From positions 62,001 through 126,000 of the forward strand of contig JBOHRL010000094.1 in assembly GCA_050732695.1 (NCBI GenBank): DNA of 64,000 bases, read 5' to 3'. Made by a program: the position numbers and the translations under genes. The DNA comes from JBFFZF01 sp050732695 (GTDB taxonomy: Bacteria; Gemmatimonadota; Gemmatimonadetes; Longimicrobiales; RSA9). The notes under the pieces were generated by a model that saw only the letters and a list, made by a program, of their open reading frames with translations, did not search any database and had not been told where the DNA came from. Below, in pieces: positions 24,112 to 32,767 of this stretch (positions are counted from its first letter, which is position 1; every line of letters begins with the position of its first letter).

Positions 24112-24562
24112 GGGCGAGGGTGATGATAGGTGTGCGTGGGGAAGATCGGGTGCGAAGCGGGTGGGAACACCGGTGGCCGTTCGGCCCCACAACAGTTGGT
24201 TCTACCCGACGCGTGAAAGCCTTTCTCCCGGCTGCGACGCGGTCCACGCATCCATTGGCGCCGTCCTTTGCGCCGTCCGATGCACCGCAGCGCCGTGAGC
24301 GTCGCAGCGCCGTGAGCACCGTGAGCGCCGTGAGCGCCGTGAGCGTCGCAGCGCTGTGAGCACCGTGAGCGCCGTGAGCGCCGTGAGCGTCGCAGCGCCG
24401 TGAGCGTCGCAGCGTCGCAGCGCCGTGAGCGTCGCAGCGCCGCAGCGTCGTGAGCGTCGTCGGACCGTACTCGCGCATTCCCACGCGCTTCTGTGCGCGA
24501 TGCTTCCCCACCCGTTTCGCACCCGATTGTCCCCACCCACACCTATCATCACCCTCGCCCAC
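24110..24562. repeat. Imperfect 58-base inverted repeat flanking a 9-base minisatellite
   Basis: The left arm 24110-24167 starts GTGGGCGAGGGTGATGATAG. The reverse complement of 24504-24562 starts with the same 20 bases and continues with only a few substitutions and one gap. About 336 bases lie between the arms and include the GTGAGCGCC/GTGAGCGTC/GCAGCGCC-type array. The geometry resembles a MITE or other small non-autonomous element with terminal inverted repeats, but no target-site duplication is obvious. Confidence 0.8.
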
Positions 24563-24600
24563 ACCCGCACCCGACTTTTGCTGTTCAGCCCGATCGGGCC

Positions 24601-25674
24601 ATGGGAGGTGCCCGGGTTGACACGCACCTTGGTGAAGCACGCAATGAGCTGCCCGATCAAGGCAACGGAACGCTGAACACCATCGATTCGATCCTCGGCG
24701 AGAGTGAGGCCGCCGGTCAGATCCGCGCATTCGCGCGCCGGGCTGCGAGCGTCGATGCGACGGTTCTGATCACGGGCGAGAGCGGGACCGGCAAGGGCCT
24801 TCTCGCGCGTGCGATCCATGACGAATCCGCCCGCCGTGCACGGCCGATGGTTGCGGTCAACTGCGCGAGCGTGCCCGACGCACTCTTCGAGTCGGAGTTC
24901 TTCGGCCACACGCGCGGCGCATTCACGGGCGCGCAGCAGGCGCACCGCGGACTGCTCGAGCAGGCGGATGGCGGCACACTGTTCCTCGATGAGATTGCCG
25001 AACTCTCGCCGCCGCTCCAGGCGAAACTGCTGACCGCGATCGAAGAGCGTGAGTTCCGCCGCGTCGGCGGCGAACGCGTCGTGCGCGTCAACGTACGAAT
25101 CCTTGCCGCGACCAGCGCCGACCTCGAGCAGGCAGTCGCGATCGGTACGTTTCGGCGCGACCTCTACCACCGGCTCATGGTGCTGGCCTTCCGCCTGCCC
25201 GCGCTGCGGGAACGCGGCGACGATATCGACCTGTTCGTGCCGCGTTTTCTCGAGCGGTTCGCTGCTCGCTATCGGAGACCGGTCCGTGCGATCGAACCCG
25301 CCGCCCTCCTCCGCATCCGGGCGCACGCATGGCCCGGCAACATCCGCCAGCTCGCGAACGCGATCGAGTCCGCCGTCCTCGCCTGCGACGGCACCGCGAT
25401 CGCCGCCCGCCACCTGCCCGCCGCGCTGCTTGACAGCGCATTATCGACCAAACCGGCATCGCCCGAGCCCGATGCCACGACCGGCCGATTCCGCTACTCT
25501 CGCTACGGCAGCGAAGCTGACGAACGGCGCCGCATCGAGGCCGCGCTCCGCCGCTGGCGAGGCAACAAGACCCGCGCTGCCGCAGATCTCGGCATGGCGC
25601 GCAATACACTGCGCGAAAAGATCCGCCGCCTCGCCGAAACCCTCGCTTCCGATTCGTCCGACCCCGACGATTGA
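24601..25674 (+). CDS. Sigma-54-dependent transcriptional activator without sensor domain
   Basis: This 357-residue protein has the AAA+ core of NtrC-family activators. The Walker A motif is 'GESGTGKG', the sigma-54 contact loop 'GAFTGA' is intact, and the Walker B is 'GGTLFLDEIAEL'. The arginine-finger region 'FRRDLYHRL' and the sensor-II area 'HAWPGNIRQLANAIE' follow. A Fis-type helix-turn-helix closes the protein ('NKTRAAADLGMARNTLREKI'). Only about 35 residues precede the AAA+ core, so there is no receiver, PAS or GAF domain. Control must come from a partner, as with PspF. The ATG at 24601 lacks a good ribosome site. Confidence 0.88.
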   Translation: MGGARVDTHLGEARNELPDQGNGTLNTIDSILGESEAAGQIRAFARRAASVDATVLITGESGTGKGLLARAIHDESARRARPMVAVNCASVPDALFESEFFGHTRGAFTGAQQAHRGLLEQADGGTLFLDEIAELSPPLQAKLLTAIEEREFRRVGGERVVRVNVRILAATSADLEQAVAIGTFRRDLYHRLMVLAFRLPALRERGDDIDLFVPRFLERFAARYRRPVRAIEPAALLRIRAHAWPGNIRQLANAIESAVLACDGTAIAARHLPAALLDSALSTKPASPEPDATTGRFRYSRYGSEADERRRIEAALRRWRGNKTRAAADLGMARNTLREKIRRLAETLASDSSDPDD

Positions 25675-25741
25675 CCACTCCGTCGGACGCCTTGTGAGGG
25701 CGGTCAGCTCCACCTCAATGTGTTCGAGCCAGTCATCGAAT

Positions 25742-26380
25742 TCAGTATCTCCAGAGTGTGGACATGTTGACGCGTGCGTGCATCGTGCTGCGCGAGTGGT
25801 GCGTCGTTGGTATTGCCGCGAACCGCGACCGCGGGGTGCCATCTGTCGCGATCGGGACCATGTCATCGCCGGCATCGAGCGTGACGGGCACACCGGTCAT
25901 GGGTGAGGCATCGTCGAGCGCATCCGTGGCGATGGCCGCACTCGTATCATCGGATGAACGGCACTGTCGAATCGAGCGAAGCGCGCGCGCCAGGTCATGG
26001 CCTGTCTCGATCATCAGTTCATCGTGACGGCGGGCTCGGTGCTGTGCCGCATCCAGCTGGTGGGCGAGGTTGTCATTCTCGCGCTGGAGCCGATCGTTCT
26101 CGATGCTGAGCCGCTCCGCCACATCGACTCGTGCAGCAGTCGCCGCGAGTTGCTCGGCAATCAACGGCAGCAGGCGGCGTTCCTCATCCGTGAAGCGCCT
26201 GGCTGTAGCGAAGCAGAAGCTGACGGCGCCATTCGCGATGTAGCCGGTCCATAGCGGCAGCGAGATCATCGCAGCGAAACCCGGTTCGCGGGCCGGCTGC
26301 CACCAGTCCTCGAGGTGCGGATCCGCGAACACGTCCTCAACTTCGACCGGCGCGTTCCGTTCAACCGCAATTCGGCCCAT
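25742..26380 (-). pseudogene. GAF-domain protein fragment (N-terminus missing)
   Basis: About 212 codons begin in the middle of a GAF-like domain ('PVEVEDVFADPHLEDW', 'GFAAMISLPLW', 'GAVSFCFATARRFTDEERRL') and continue into a coiled coil ('ERLSIENDRLQRENDNLAHQ'). A low-complexity tail follows. The first ~70 residues of a normal GAF domain are absent. The frame stays open upstream to 26590, but that part looks unrelated. There is no output domain. It could be a shortened but functional gene with start at 26380; I favour a remnant. It points toward the end of the sigma-54 activator gene. Confidence 0.5.
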
Positions 26381-26588
26381 GGCCGACGCCGATGCGCAGG
26401 AGACCGAGGTAATCCGCCTCGGTTGGGCACCTTCTCTTGACGATGTTCGAGGATTGGTCGTAGTGTCTGTCAGCGCTGCCGGATCGTTTCCGCGTCGGGT
26501 GCGGTTCGCCGGGCAGTTCACGATGCGAGAGTTTGGGGGCTTCCGCACTGCACGGCAAGCGGTGCCCTCGATCGACCGCACCAACGTC

Positions 26589-26623
26589 AAGCCGCGTTGG
26601 TCCGAGGATCACGCGGCTTTTTC
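26589..26623 (+). terminator. Terminator-like hairpin in the leader of the HU gene
   Basis: AAGCCGCGT (26589-26597) pairs with ACGCGGCTT (26611-26619) around a 13-base loop and is followed by TTTTCTTT. No rightward gene precedes it closely, so it may end a short leader transcript (attenuator) or a small RNA. It sits about 47 bases before the HU start codon. Confidence 0.6.
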
Positions 26624-26669
26624 TTTCACTCTGGTCCGGCAGCCGCCGACCTGGATTCAGGAGCGAGCG

Positions 26670-26963
26670 ATGAACAAGACAGAGCTGATTGCCGCGTTGT
26701 CCGATCGATCGGCGTTGAATCGCACGGATGCGAGCAAGCTGTTCGATGCGCTGTTCGATGCGGGCACTGGCATTCTCGCCGAATCGCTGATGCGAGGCGA
26801 CAAGGTGCAGATCTCGGGGTTTGGCACGTTCGAGGCGCGCAAGCGCGCAAGCCGCTCGGTCCGGAATCCGCGCACCGGCGAAGAGATTCAGGTCCCGGCC
26901 ACGACGACAGCCGCGTTCAGACCCGGCAAGGCGCTGAAGGATGCGTTGAACGGCACGAGCTGA
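26670..26963 (+). CDS. hup: HU-family DNA-binding protein
   Basis: This 97-residue nucleoid protein starts with 'MNKTELIAALSDRSALNRTD' and contains the HU/IHF signature 'GDKVQISGFGTFEARKRASR' followed by 'SVRNPRTGEEIQVPA'. The beta-arm region ends in 'AAFRPGKALKDALN'. It binds and bends DNA with little sequence specificity as a dimer. The ATG follows CAGGAGCGAG, a good ribosome site; the longer upstream frame is not coding. It is a single gene with a hairpin in its leader that could attenuate transcription. Confidence 0.95.
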   Translation: MNKTELIAALSDRSALNRTDASKLFDALFDAGTGILAESLMRGDKVQISGFGTFEARKRASRSVRNPRTGEEIQVPATTTAAFRPGKALKDALNGTS

Positions 26964-27021
26964 ACGGCCCGGCGCGAGGTTTCTTCGATCGCGATTCGCC
27001 GCCGATGCAACGGCCGGCGTT

Positions 27022-28629
27022 TCAGCGATGCGGCTGCCGCGCCATGCGAGCGGGCCGGTCGCGTGGTGTCGTGCCGCTGCGCCGATCATAGTCGACGCGC
27101 AGACTCCGGCCGCGCAACGTCGTACCATTGAGTGCACGGATGATGCGGTCCGCCTCGCTCGCGGCCACCTCGACGATCGAGAACGTGTCGCGGATCTCGA
27201 TTCGGCCGACCTGCTTTCCCGCAATTGATGTTTCGCCCGTGATGGCACCAAGCAGATCGGCGGGCCGCATGTTGTCGCGCTGACCAAGACTCACGAACAG
27301 CCGCACGAACGCCGGCGGCGCGTCCTTCACCGGCTCGGGCATCGCACCCGCATCCGTCCGTCGCCGCCGCAGCAGCGCAGACAGCGCGCCAGCGACTTCG
27401 GCGGCGGAATACTCATCGAATAACGGTTCCAGCAGAGACAGTTGCGCGTCGAGGTCCTGCTCTTCGATGGCACGGCGGATCGTGTCGCGATAGCCGGCGA
27501 CCGTCCCGCGCACGGCCCGCGTTCCGCCCACCGCTGTGAGCGTGATGCCCGCTTCGGCGGCTGTCTGCCGAAGGTGCGGCAGCTCGGCCGGCTCGACCAT
27601 CACGATGCCGTGCTCGAGATCGAGAGCAGCAAGCAGTGTCGCATCGCTCGGTACATCGTATGCGATCCGCGCGCCTTCCCCCGCCTCACGCCCGGCCACG
27701 CGCGCGTCCGCTGCACCGAATCCACGCAACGCGAGTTCGGCCGTGACCGCGGACGCACGCGCCGTCGATCGCGTCACGATGAGCGGCGCTTCCTCTCGCG
27801 GACGGCGCAGCAATCGCGCGAGTGCAGCAGGTTTTTCCGTTGCCGGCACGACGATGTAACTCAGCGAGCCGGCAGCAGCCGGTGGCGTGACCAGCGCTGG
27901 ATCGGCCGGCTGCGCCGGTATCATCATCGCCCTGCGCGCGTGTGATTCAAGGAAACGCTCGACCGGCTTCGTGATGGTGCCCGCCAACACGATGCGTTGG
28001 GCACCAGCGGGTACCGCTGCGGCCACGGCAGCCAGCGTTTCTGCTGTCTCGATCTCGACGAGTGCGTCTGCCCGATCGATCACCAGTGCCTCGACGCCGT
28101 CGAGCTTGAGCAGAGACTCGCGGATGGCCTGCATCACTGCGGCCGATGCGGCGACCAGGATGTCCGCCTTTCCAGGCGCGCTCCATGCCGCCGCCATCGC
28201 ACCGACCCGGACATCGCCGCCCTCACCCAGCAATGCGCCGGTCCGAGCTATGTCGGACGCCCGCTCATCGGTGACGGCCACGATCAGTGCCCGCGGCCGT
28301 ATCGCACTCGCATCTGCCGTGTTTGAAGCAATTGTTGGTGAACGGTCCGGCGGGACTGTGGCCGGACCGACCGGCGCCATGGCGGTGGGACCGGCGGATT
28401 CCGTTTCGCCGCGATCGACTGGCTCACCTTCCGTGAGCCGGTCCAGCAGTGCCAGCAGCACGGCGGCCGTCACGCCCGAACCCGAGGATGCCCGGACAAC
28501 CGCGTTGCCACCTCGCCGCAAGACCGGAATGGCCGCTTTCTGGATGCGCGTCGGCCCATCGAAGCCGATTGCCGCCGCGCGTTCGACGAGCTTCGCGGAC
28601 AGGGCGAGCGATCCGAAATCCGGGCTCAC
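27022..28629 (-). CDS. Degenerate DEAD-box protein with DbpA-type RNA-binding domain
   Basis: This 535-residue protein has the layout of a DEAD-box RNA helicase. The Q motif is kept ('GFDGPTRIQ', Gln30). Motif I reads 'ASSGSGVT', with Val53 instead of the ATP-binding Lys. Motif II reads 'DRAD' (185-188) instead of DEAD, motif III is 'AGT' rather than SAT, and the HRxGRxxR motif is not visible. The C-terminus keeps a DbpA/CsdA RRM ('PPAFVRLFVSLGQRDNMRPA' through 'NGTTLRGRSLRVDYDRR'). It is probably an RNA-binding protein without helicase activity. The GTG start overlaps the stop of the upstream gene. Confidence 0.85.
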   Translation of the reverse strand: MSPDFGSLALSAKLVERAAAIGFDGPTRIQKAAIPVLRRGGNAVVRASSGSGVTAAVLLALLDRLTEGEPVDRGETESAGPTAMAPVGPATVPPDRSPTIASNTADASAIRPRALIVAVTDERASDIARTGALLGEGGDVRVGAMAAAWSAPGKADILVAASAAVMQAIRESLLKLDGVEALVIDRADALVEIETAETLAAVAAAVPAGAQRIVLAGTITKPVERFLESHARRAMMIPAQPADPALVTPPAAAGSLSYIVVPATEKPAALARLLRRPREEAPLIVTRSTARASAVTAELALRGFGAADARVAGREAGEGARIAYDVPSDATLLAALDLEHGIVMVEPAELPHLRQTAAEAGITLTAVGGTRAVRGTVAGYRDTIRRAIEEQDLDAQLSLLEPLFDEYSAAEVAGALSALLRRRRTDAGAMPEPVKDAPPAFVRLFVSLGQRDNMRPADLLGAITGETSIAGKQVGRIEIRDTFSIVEVAASEADRIIRALNGTTLRGRSLRVDYDRRSGTTPRDRPARMARQPHR

Positions 28630-28958
28630 GTCGCGTACCCGGACAGGCCGCCCGGCTGGTCCTCACCTCGCATCCGGGTGTCGCCCGGCTGGAACGGGAG
28701 CATGGTCAGGTAATACTGGACCTCGCCGTCCAGCCGCGATGTCCGGACCTGGTCCGTCTCCGCCACAACCACGGTCTCGAAACCGTGCTTGTGCGCCGAC
28801 ACGACCACGGTGCCGTCGCCACCCGTCAGCCGGACCGAGTGCCCATCACCGCCCGTCTTCTCGATCGGCAAACGGTCGGTCAGGATCTGCTCGGCGAGTC
28901 GCAATGCAGCGCCGATCGGCAGCGCCGTCCACCGTTCATACGTCATGAATGCTTCCAT
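28626..28958 (-). CDS. Hypothetical protein coupled to the DEAD-box-like gene
   Basis: This 110-residue protein has a mixed alpha/beta look: 'YERWTALPIGAALRLAEQIL' then strands 'DGTVVVSAHKHGFETVVVAE' and 'LDGEVQYYLTMLPFQPGD'. Its stop overlaps the GTG of the next gene (GTGA), so the two are translated together. Two starts are possible (28958 or 28946). No family is recognised. The tight coupling suggests it works with, or stabilises, the RNA-binding protein downstream. Confidence 0.68.
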   Translation of the reverse strand: MEAFMTYERWTALPIGAALRLAEQILTDRLPIEKTGGDGHSVRLTGGDGTVVVSAHKHGFETVVVAETDQVRTSRLDGEVQYYLTMLPFQPGDTRMRGEDQPGGLSGYAT

Positions 28959-29083
28959 TTTCGAGTCGGGATCCCCGGCCCGCGGTACGGGCTCGCACCA
29001 TGTCCGGGCGCGCCGTAATCTAAGCCGCCGAGAGACGTCCACAAAGCTTGTCCGGACTGTAGCATCCGGGCATATTGCCCACT

Positions 29084-30310
29084 ATGAGCCGCCCCTCGAC
29101 ACCCGCACCGCTCGCGTTCAGCCCGAACATTCGCGAGCTCCAGCCATCGGCGACCATCGCCGTCAGCACGTTGTGCAGGGCGATGCGGGACGAGGGTCGC
29201 GAGGTCATCGACCTCAGCGCGGGTGAGCCGGATTTCCGCACGCCCGATTTCGCTGCGCAGGCCGGCATTGCCTCCATCGTTCAGGGCTTCACCCATTACA
29301 CAGCGACACCCGGCTTGCCCGCACTCCGTAAACTCATTGCGGAGCACGTATCTCGCCTGTCCGGCATTCCGGCGGACCACCAGGGTGTCGTCGTCACCTG
29401 CGGCGCAAAACACGCCCTGTTCAACACCTGCTTCGCCCTCTTCGGACCGGACGATGAAGTGCTCGTCCCATCGCCCTACTGGACGACCTACCCGGAGTTG
29501 ATCCGCATCGCGCGCGCCGAACCGGTCATCGTGGCCGCTACCGCCGATGCCGGATTCAAGGTGAGCGTCGCCGACCTCGAGGCCGCGGCCACCAGCCGCA
29601 CGCGCGGCCTCATGCTGAACTCGCCGAACAATCCGACCGGCGCGGTCTACACCCGGGACGAACTCGAAGCGATCGTCGCATGGGCCGCAGAACGCGCATT
29701 CTGGGTCATCAGCGACGAGATCTACGGCCGGCTCTGCTACACCGGCACACGCGCTGCCAGTGTGTACGATCTCGATCCCGCCCTGCTCGATCGCGTCGTC
29801 CTCATCGATGGCGCATCGAAGGCCTTTGCCATGACGGGTTGGCGCCTCGGGTTCAGCTACTCGTCGCCCGAACTCGCCGCGAAGATGACCGCGCTCCAGA
29901 GCCACATCACGTCCAATATCGCAACCGCAACGCAGTACGCTGGCATTGCCGTATTCCGCGATGAGCCGCGCGTGCAACACGCGATCCGCGCCATGCTCGG
30001 CGTCTTCCGTCACCGTCGCGACCGCCTCGTCACGCTCTTGCGCCGTCACCTGCCACAGGCACGATTCATCCCGCCCGATGGCGCTTTCTACATGTTCTTC
30101 CAGGTCGACAATTTCTACCGCGACGGGATCGCCGACTCGATCGGTTTCTGCAAGCACGTCCTCGAGAAGACCGGCGTCGCACTCGTACCCGGCGCCGCAT
30201 TCGGTGAAGATCGTTTCGTCCGCCTGTCGTTCACGGCCGCTGAAGACGAACTCGTCGAGGCCGTCCGGCGCATGGGCGCCCTGCTGTCCGTCCCTGCGTA
30301 CGCGGACTAG
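29084..30310 (+). CDS. PLP-dependent class I/II aminotransferase (aspartate/prephenate type)
   Basis: This 408-residue enzyme transfers an amino group between an amino acid (probably aspartate, possibly aromatic or prephenate-type) and a 2-oxo acid. Fold-type I landmarks are 'IDLSAGEPDFRTP', 'CGAKHALF', 'SPNNPTGAVY' (Asn183), 'ISDEIYGRLCY' (Asp211, Tyr214) and the Schiff-base Lys246 in 'IDGASKAFAMTGWRLG'. 'FVRLSFTAAEDELVEAVRRM' provides the substrate-carboxylate Arg near the C-terminus. A TTG nine bases upstream is less likely than the ATG at 29084. It stands alone on this strand ahead of the amidohydrolase. Confidence 0.92.
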   Translation: MSRPSTPAPLAFSPNIRELQPSATIAVSTLCRAMRDEGREVIDLSAGEPDFRTPDFAAQAGIASIVQGFTHYTATPGLPALRKLIAEHVSRLSGIPADHQGVVVTCGAKHALFNTCFALFGPDDEVLVPSPYWTTYPELIRIARAEPVIVAATADAGFKVSVADLEAAATSRTRGLMLNSPNNPTGAVYTRDELEAIVAWAAERAFWVISDEIYGRLCYTGTRAASVYDLDPALLDRVVLIDGASKAFAMTGWRLGFSYSSPELAAKMTALQSHITSNIATATQYAGIAVFRDEPRVQHAIRAMLGVFRHRRDRLVTLLRRHLPQARFIPPDGAFYMFFQVDNFYRDGIADSIGFCKHVLEKTGVALVPGAAFGEDRFVRLSFTAAEDELVEAVRRMGALLSVPAYAD

Positions 30311-30423
30311 CGGACCCGGTCCCGTTACCCGATCCTGGCCCGTTGCGCTATCCCGTGTCGCAACGCAACGGGTGCACGGCCCATGTGCGGCTTGCAGATC
30401 AAAAACTCTCGCGTGAGAGCAAC

Positions 30424-32139
30424 ATGATGCGACTCCTTTTCCTCCCGTTCGCGCTGATTGCCATTGCGACTGGCGCGAGGGCTCAGGCGCCCGATCTCAT
30501 CGTGACCGCCGGACGCGTCTGGACCGGGAACGATGCGCAACCTGAGGCCGAGGCCGTTGCGATTGCAGGCGACCGCATCGTCGCCGTCGGCTCGCGCACC
30601 GAGATCCTTGCACTGCGCGGGCCTGCGACGCGTGTGCTCGACATGCCCGGCCGTTTCGTTTCGCCCGGCTTCATCGACAACCACACGCACTTCGCGAGCG
30701 CGGGCAACCTGCTCCTCAACGTGAATCTTCTTGATGTAAGCGATGAGGCCGCACTCATCCGTCGTGTACGGGAAGCACGCGACCGGCTGCCGCAAGGCTC
30801 GTGGCTGCTCAACGGCCAGTGGGGCGCGTACGAGCAATGGGCGCAGAACGCGACCGGACGCGAGCAGCAGGGCCGGGCCGCAGCATCGTTCTCACCACGA
30901 CGGAGCCTGATCGATTCGATCACGCCCGGCACGCCAGCACTATTGAACAAATGGGATGGCAGTGCGTTCCTCGCGAACCAGCGCGCCCTCGAGCTTGCCG
31001 GCGCCGACTGCTCGTGGGAGGGCATCGAGTGCGAGAGCGGCACGACCACCGGCCGGCTCTCCGCCGAGGCCGCTGCCCGCATTCGTCGCATCATTCCACC
31101 GAAATCGATGGAACAGAAGCTCGTCGAATCGCGCGCCGCACTCCGTCACCTTGCCGAACTCGGTGTTACGACGATTCACGACAACACCAGCCCTGACCAG
31201 CTCGACGTCTACCAGCGTCTGCTCGCGAACGACGAACTCACGACGCGCATCTACGCGCGGCCCACGCTCGACAGATATGATGAACTCGCGGCCATCGGCA
31301 TCCACCGCGGCTTCGGCAACGAGTACCTGAAGATCGGCGGGCTCAAGGGGTTCGTCGACGGTATCATGGGCGCATCATCGGCGCGTTTCTACGAGCCTTA
31401 CCTGACGACCGGCGTGCGTGGTTCCTGGCGCACGATGATGACCGACCCGCCCGGCATGCTGCCTCTCCTGCTTGGCGCCGATTCCGCGGGCTGGTGGCCG
31501 CAGGTGCACGCCATCGGCGATGAAGCGATCGACTCGCTCCTCGACATGTACGAGTACGTCATCCGCACGAACGGCCCGAAGGAGCGCCGCTTCCGCGTCA
31601 TCCACACCCAGGTCATCCGCGGCGCCGATGTTGCGGAGCGGATGGCACGGATGGGGATCATCGCGGAGGTCCAGCCGTACCACGCCATCGACGACATGCG
31701 CTGGATGGAGGAACGCATCGGTGAACGCGGACGCTGGGCCTACGCGTTCAAGACCCTGAAAAACGCCGGCGTCACACTCTCGTTCGGCAGCGATTGGCCC
31801 GGGACGAACGCCTCCTGGTACACGGCGAACCCGCTCACGGGCATGTACGCCGCCGTAACCCGCCAGACGTTGGACGGCCAGCCCGCGGCCGGCTGGTTCC
31901 CGCAGGAACGCGTCGATGTCGAGACCGCGCTCCGTGCCTACACCGTGAACAACGCGTGGGTCGCGGGCGAAGAAGCGGTGAAGGGGTCGCTCGAACCGGG
32001 CAAACTCGCGGATCTGGTCGTCATCGACCGCGATCCGTTCGCCGTGCAGCCACCGGAGCTGAAGGACCTGAAAGTGCTGGTCACGATCACCGGCGGGAAG
32101 GTCGTGTACGATGCGACGGCAAGTCGTGAACGGACCTGA
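30424..32139 (+). CDS. Secreted amidohydrolase (YtcJ-like amidohydrolase family 3)
   Basis: This 571-residue protein has a cleavable signal ('LLFLPFALIAIATGARA'). The metal-dependent amidohydrolase fold follows: the N-terminal composite beta-sandwich ('DLIVTAGRVWTGNDAQPEAE'), the metal-binding 'SPGFIDNHTHF', 'VHAIGDEAIDS', 'VSFGSDWP'-like 'LSFGSDWPGTNASW' and the closing 'GSLEPGKLADLVVIDRDPFA'. Family members hydrolyse amide-type bonds in varied substrates that usually cannot be predicted. Adjacent ATGs at 30424 and 30427 are both possible starts. Location would be periplasmic. The upstream gap is about 110 bases. Confidence 0.9.
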   Translation: MMRLLFLPFALIAIATGARAQAPDLIVTAGRVWTGNDAQPEAEAVAIAGDRIVAVGSRTEILALRGPATRVLDMPGRFVSPGFIDNHTHFASAGNLLLNVNLLDVSDEAALIRRVREARDRLPQGSWLLNGQWGAYEQWAQNATGREQQGRAAASFSPRRSLIDSITPGTPALLNKWDGSAFLANQRALELAGADCSWEGIECESGTTTGRLSAEAAARIRRIIPPKSMEQKLVESRAALRHLAELGVTTIHDNTSPDQLDVYQRLLANDELTTRIYARPTLDRYDELAAIGIHRGFGNEYLKIGGLKGFVDGIMGASSARFYEPYLTTGVRGSWRTMMTDPPGMLPLLLGADSAGWWPQVHAIGDEAIDSLLDMYEYVIRTNGPKERRFRVIHTQVIRGADVAERMARMGIIAEVQPYHAIDDMRWMEERIGERGRWAYAFKTLKNAGVTLSFGSDWPGTNASWYTANPLTGMYAAVTRQTLDGQPAAGWFPQERVDVETALRAYTVNNAWVAGEEAVKGSLEPGKLADLVVIDRDPFAVQPPELKDLKVLVTITGGKVVYDATASRERT

Positions 32140-32210
32140 TCCGTTTAACAGGGCCACGCGCGCGCAATCGCGCTTCCTGATGCGGTCTACTCAACAACGA
32201 ATGGAGAATC

Positions 32211-32759
32211 ATGGCTCCCAGCAGTTCACCGGAAGTGGAGGCGCTGCGCTATCCCATCGGCCGGTTCGATCCGAAGGCGGCAGTCGATCGGTCGGATCGC
32301 CGTGATATCCTGGACACGATTGCCGGCGCGCCCGCTCGCATGCGCGAAGCCGTCGCTGGGCTATCGGCGGCGCAGCTTGCTACACCGTACCGCGACGGTG
32401 GCTGGACCGTGCAGCAGGTCGTGCACCATGTGCCGGACAGCCACCTCAACGCGTACATCCGCTTCAAGTGGACGCTGACGGAGGATGTGCCGCTGATCAA
32501 GACGTATCGTCAGACGGAGTGGGCCGAACTTGCGGATTCGCGTGACACACCCATCGCTACGTCACTCGATCTGCTCGAAGCACTGCACGTGCGATGGGAC
32601 CGGCTGCTCCGTGCCATGTCGGATGCTGATTTCGCCCGCAAACTCCGCCATCCTGAATGGGGCGAGATCGATCTCGACGTCATGACTCGCCTCTACGCGT
32701 GGCATGGCCGGCATCACGTGGCTCACATCATGGGGCTTCGCGAGCGACGCGGCTGGTGA
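32211..32759 (+). CDS. DinB/YfiT-like metal-dependent hydrolase or thiol transferase
   Basis: This 182-residue four-helix-bundle protein matches the YfiT/BstA branch of the DinB superfamily: 'RYPIGRFDPKAA', 'GGWTVQQVVHHVPDSHLNAY' and 'LYAWHGRHHVAHIMGLRER'. The metal triad is the His in 'QVVHHV' plus the two His in 'WHGRHHVAH'. In Firmicutes these enzymes conjugate bacillithiol; whether this organism makes bacillithiol cannot be seen here. The start at 32211 has GGAG upstream. It is 71 bases after the amidohydrolase and possibly cotranscribed. Confidence 0.9.
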   Translation: MAPSSSPEVEALRYPIGRFDPKAAVDRSDRRDILDTIAGAPARMREAVAGLSAAQLATPYRDGGWTVQQVVHHVPDSHLNAYIRFKWTLTEDVPLIKTYRQTEWAELADSRDTPIATSLDLLEALHVRWDRLLRAMSDADFARKLRHPEWGEIDLDVMTRLYAWHGRHHVAHIMGLRERRGW

Positions 32760-32767
32760 GCCAACGA

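Larger units (their letters stand above)
23842..24600. other. 759-base intergenic region with inverted repeats and a 9-base array
   Basis: This region lies between divergent genes. It contains a 32-base tandem duplication (24048-24111), a 58-base imperfect inverted repeat (24110-24167 with 24504-24562), and a 9-base GTGAGCGCC-type array between the arms (24292 to about 24460). Open frames encode low-complexity 'AHGAHG' or 'SVSAVSA' peptides only. I see no transposase. It must also hold promoters for the transporter and, if it starts at 24601, the activator. Confidence 0.75.

Noticed and set aside
24280..24460. Collagen-like or 'AHGAHG' repeat protein
   Set aside because: It comes from reading the 9-base minisatellite in one frame; no ribosome site or conserved domain.
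23159..24730. Long minus-strand frame overlapping the peptide transporter
   Set aside because: It is out of frame with the transporter over most of its length and encodes low-complexity Arg-rich peptide elsewhere.
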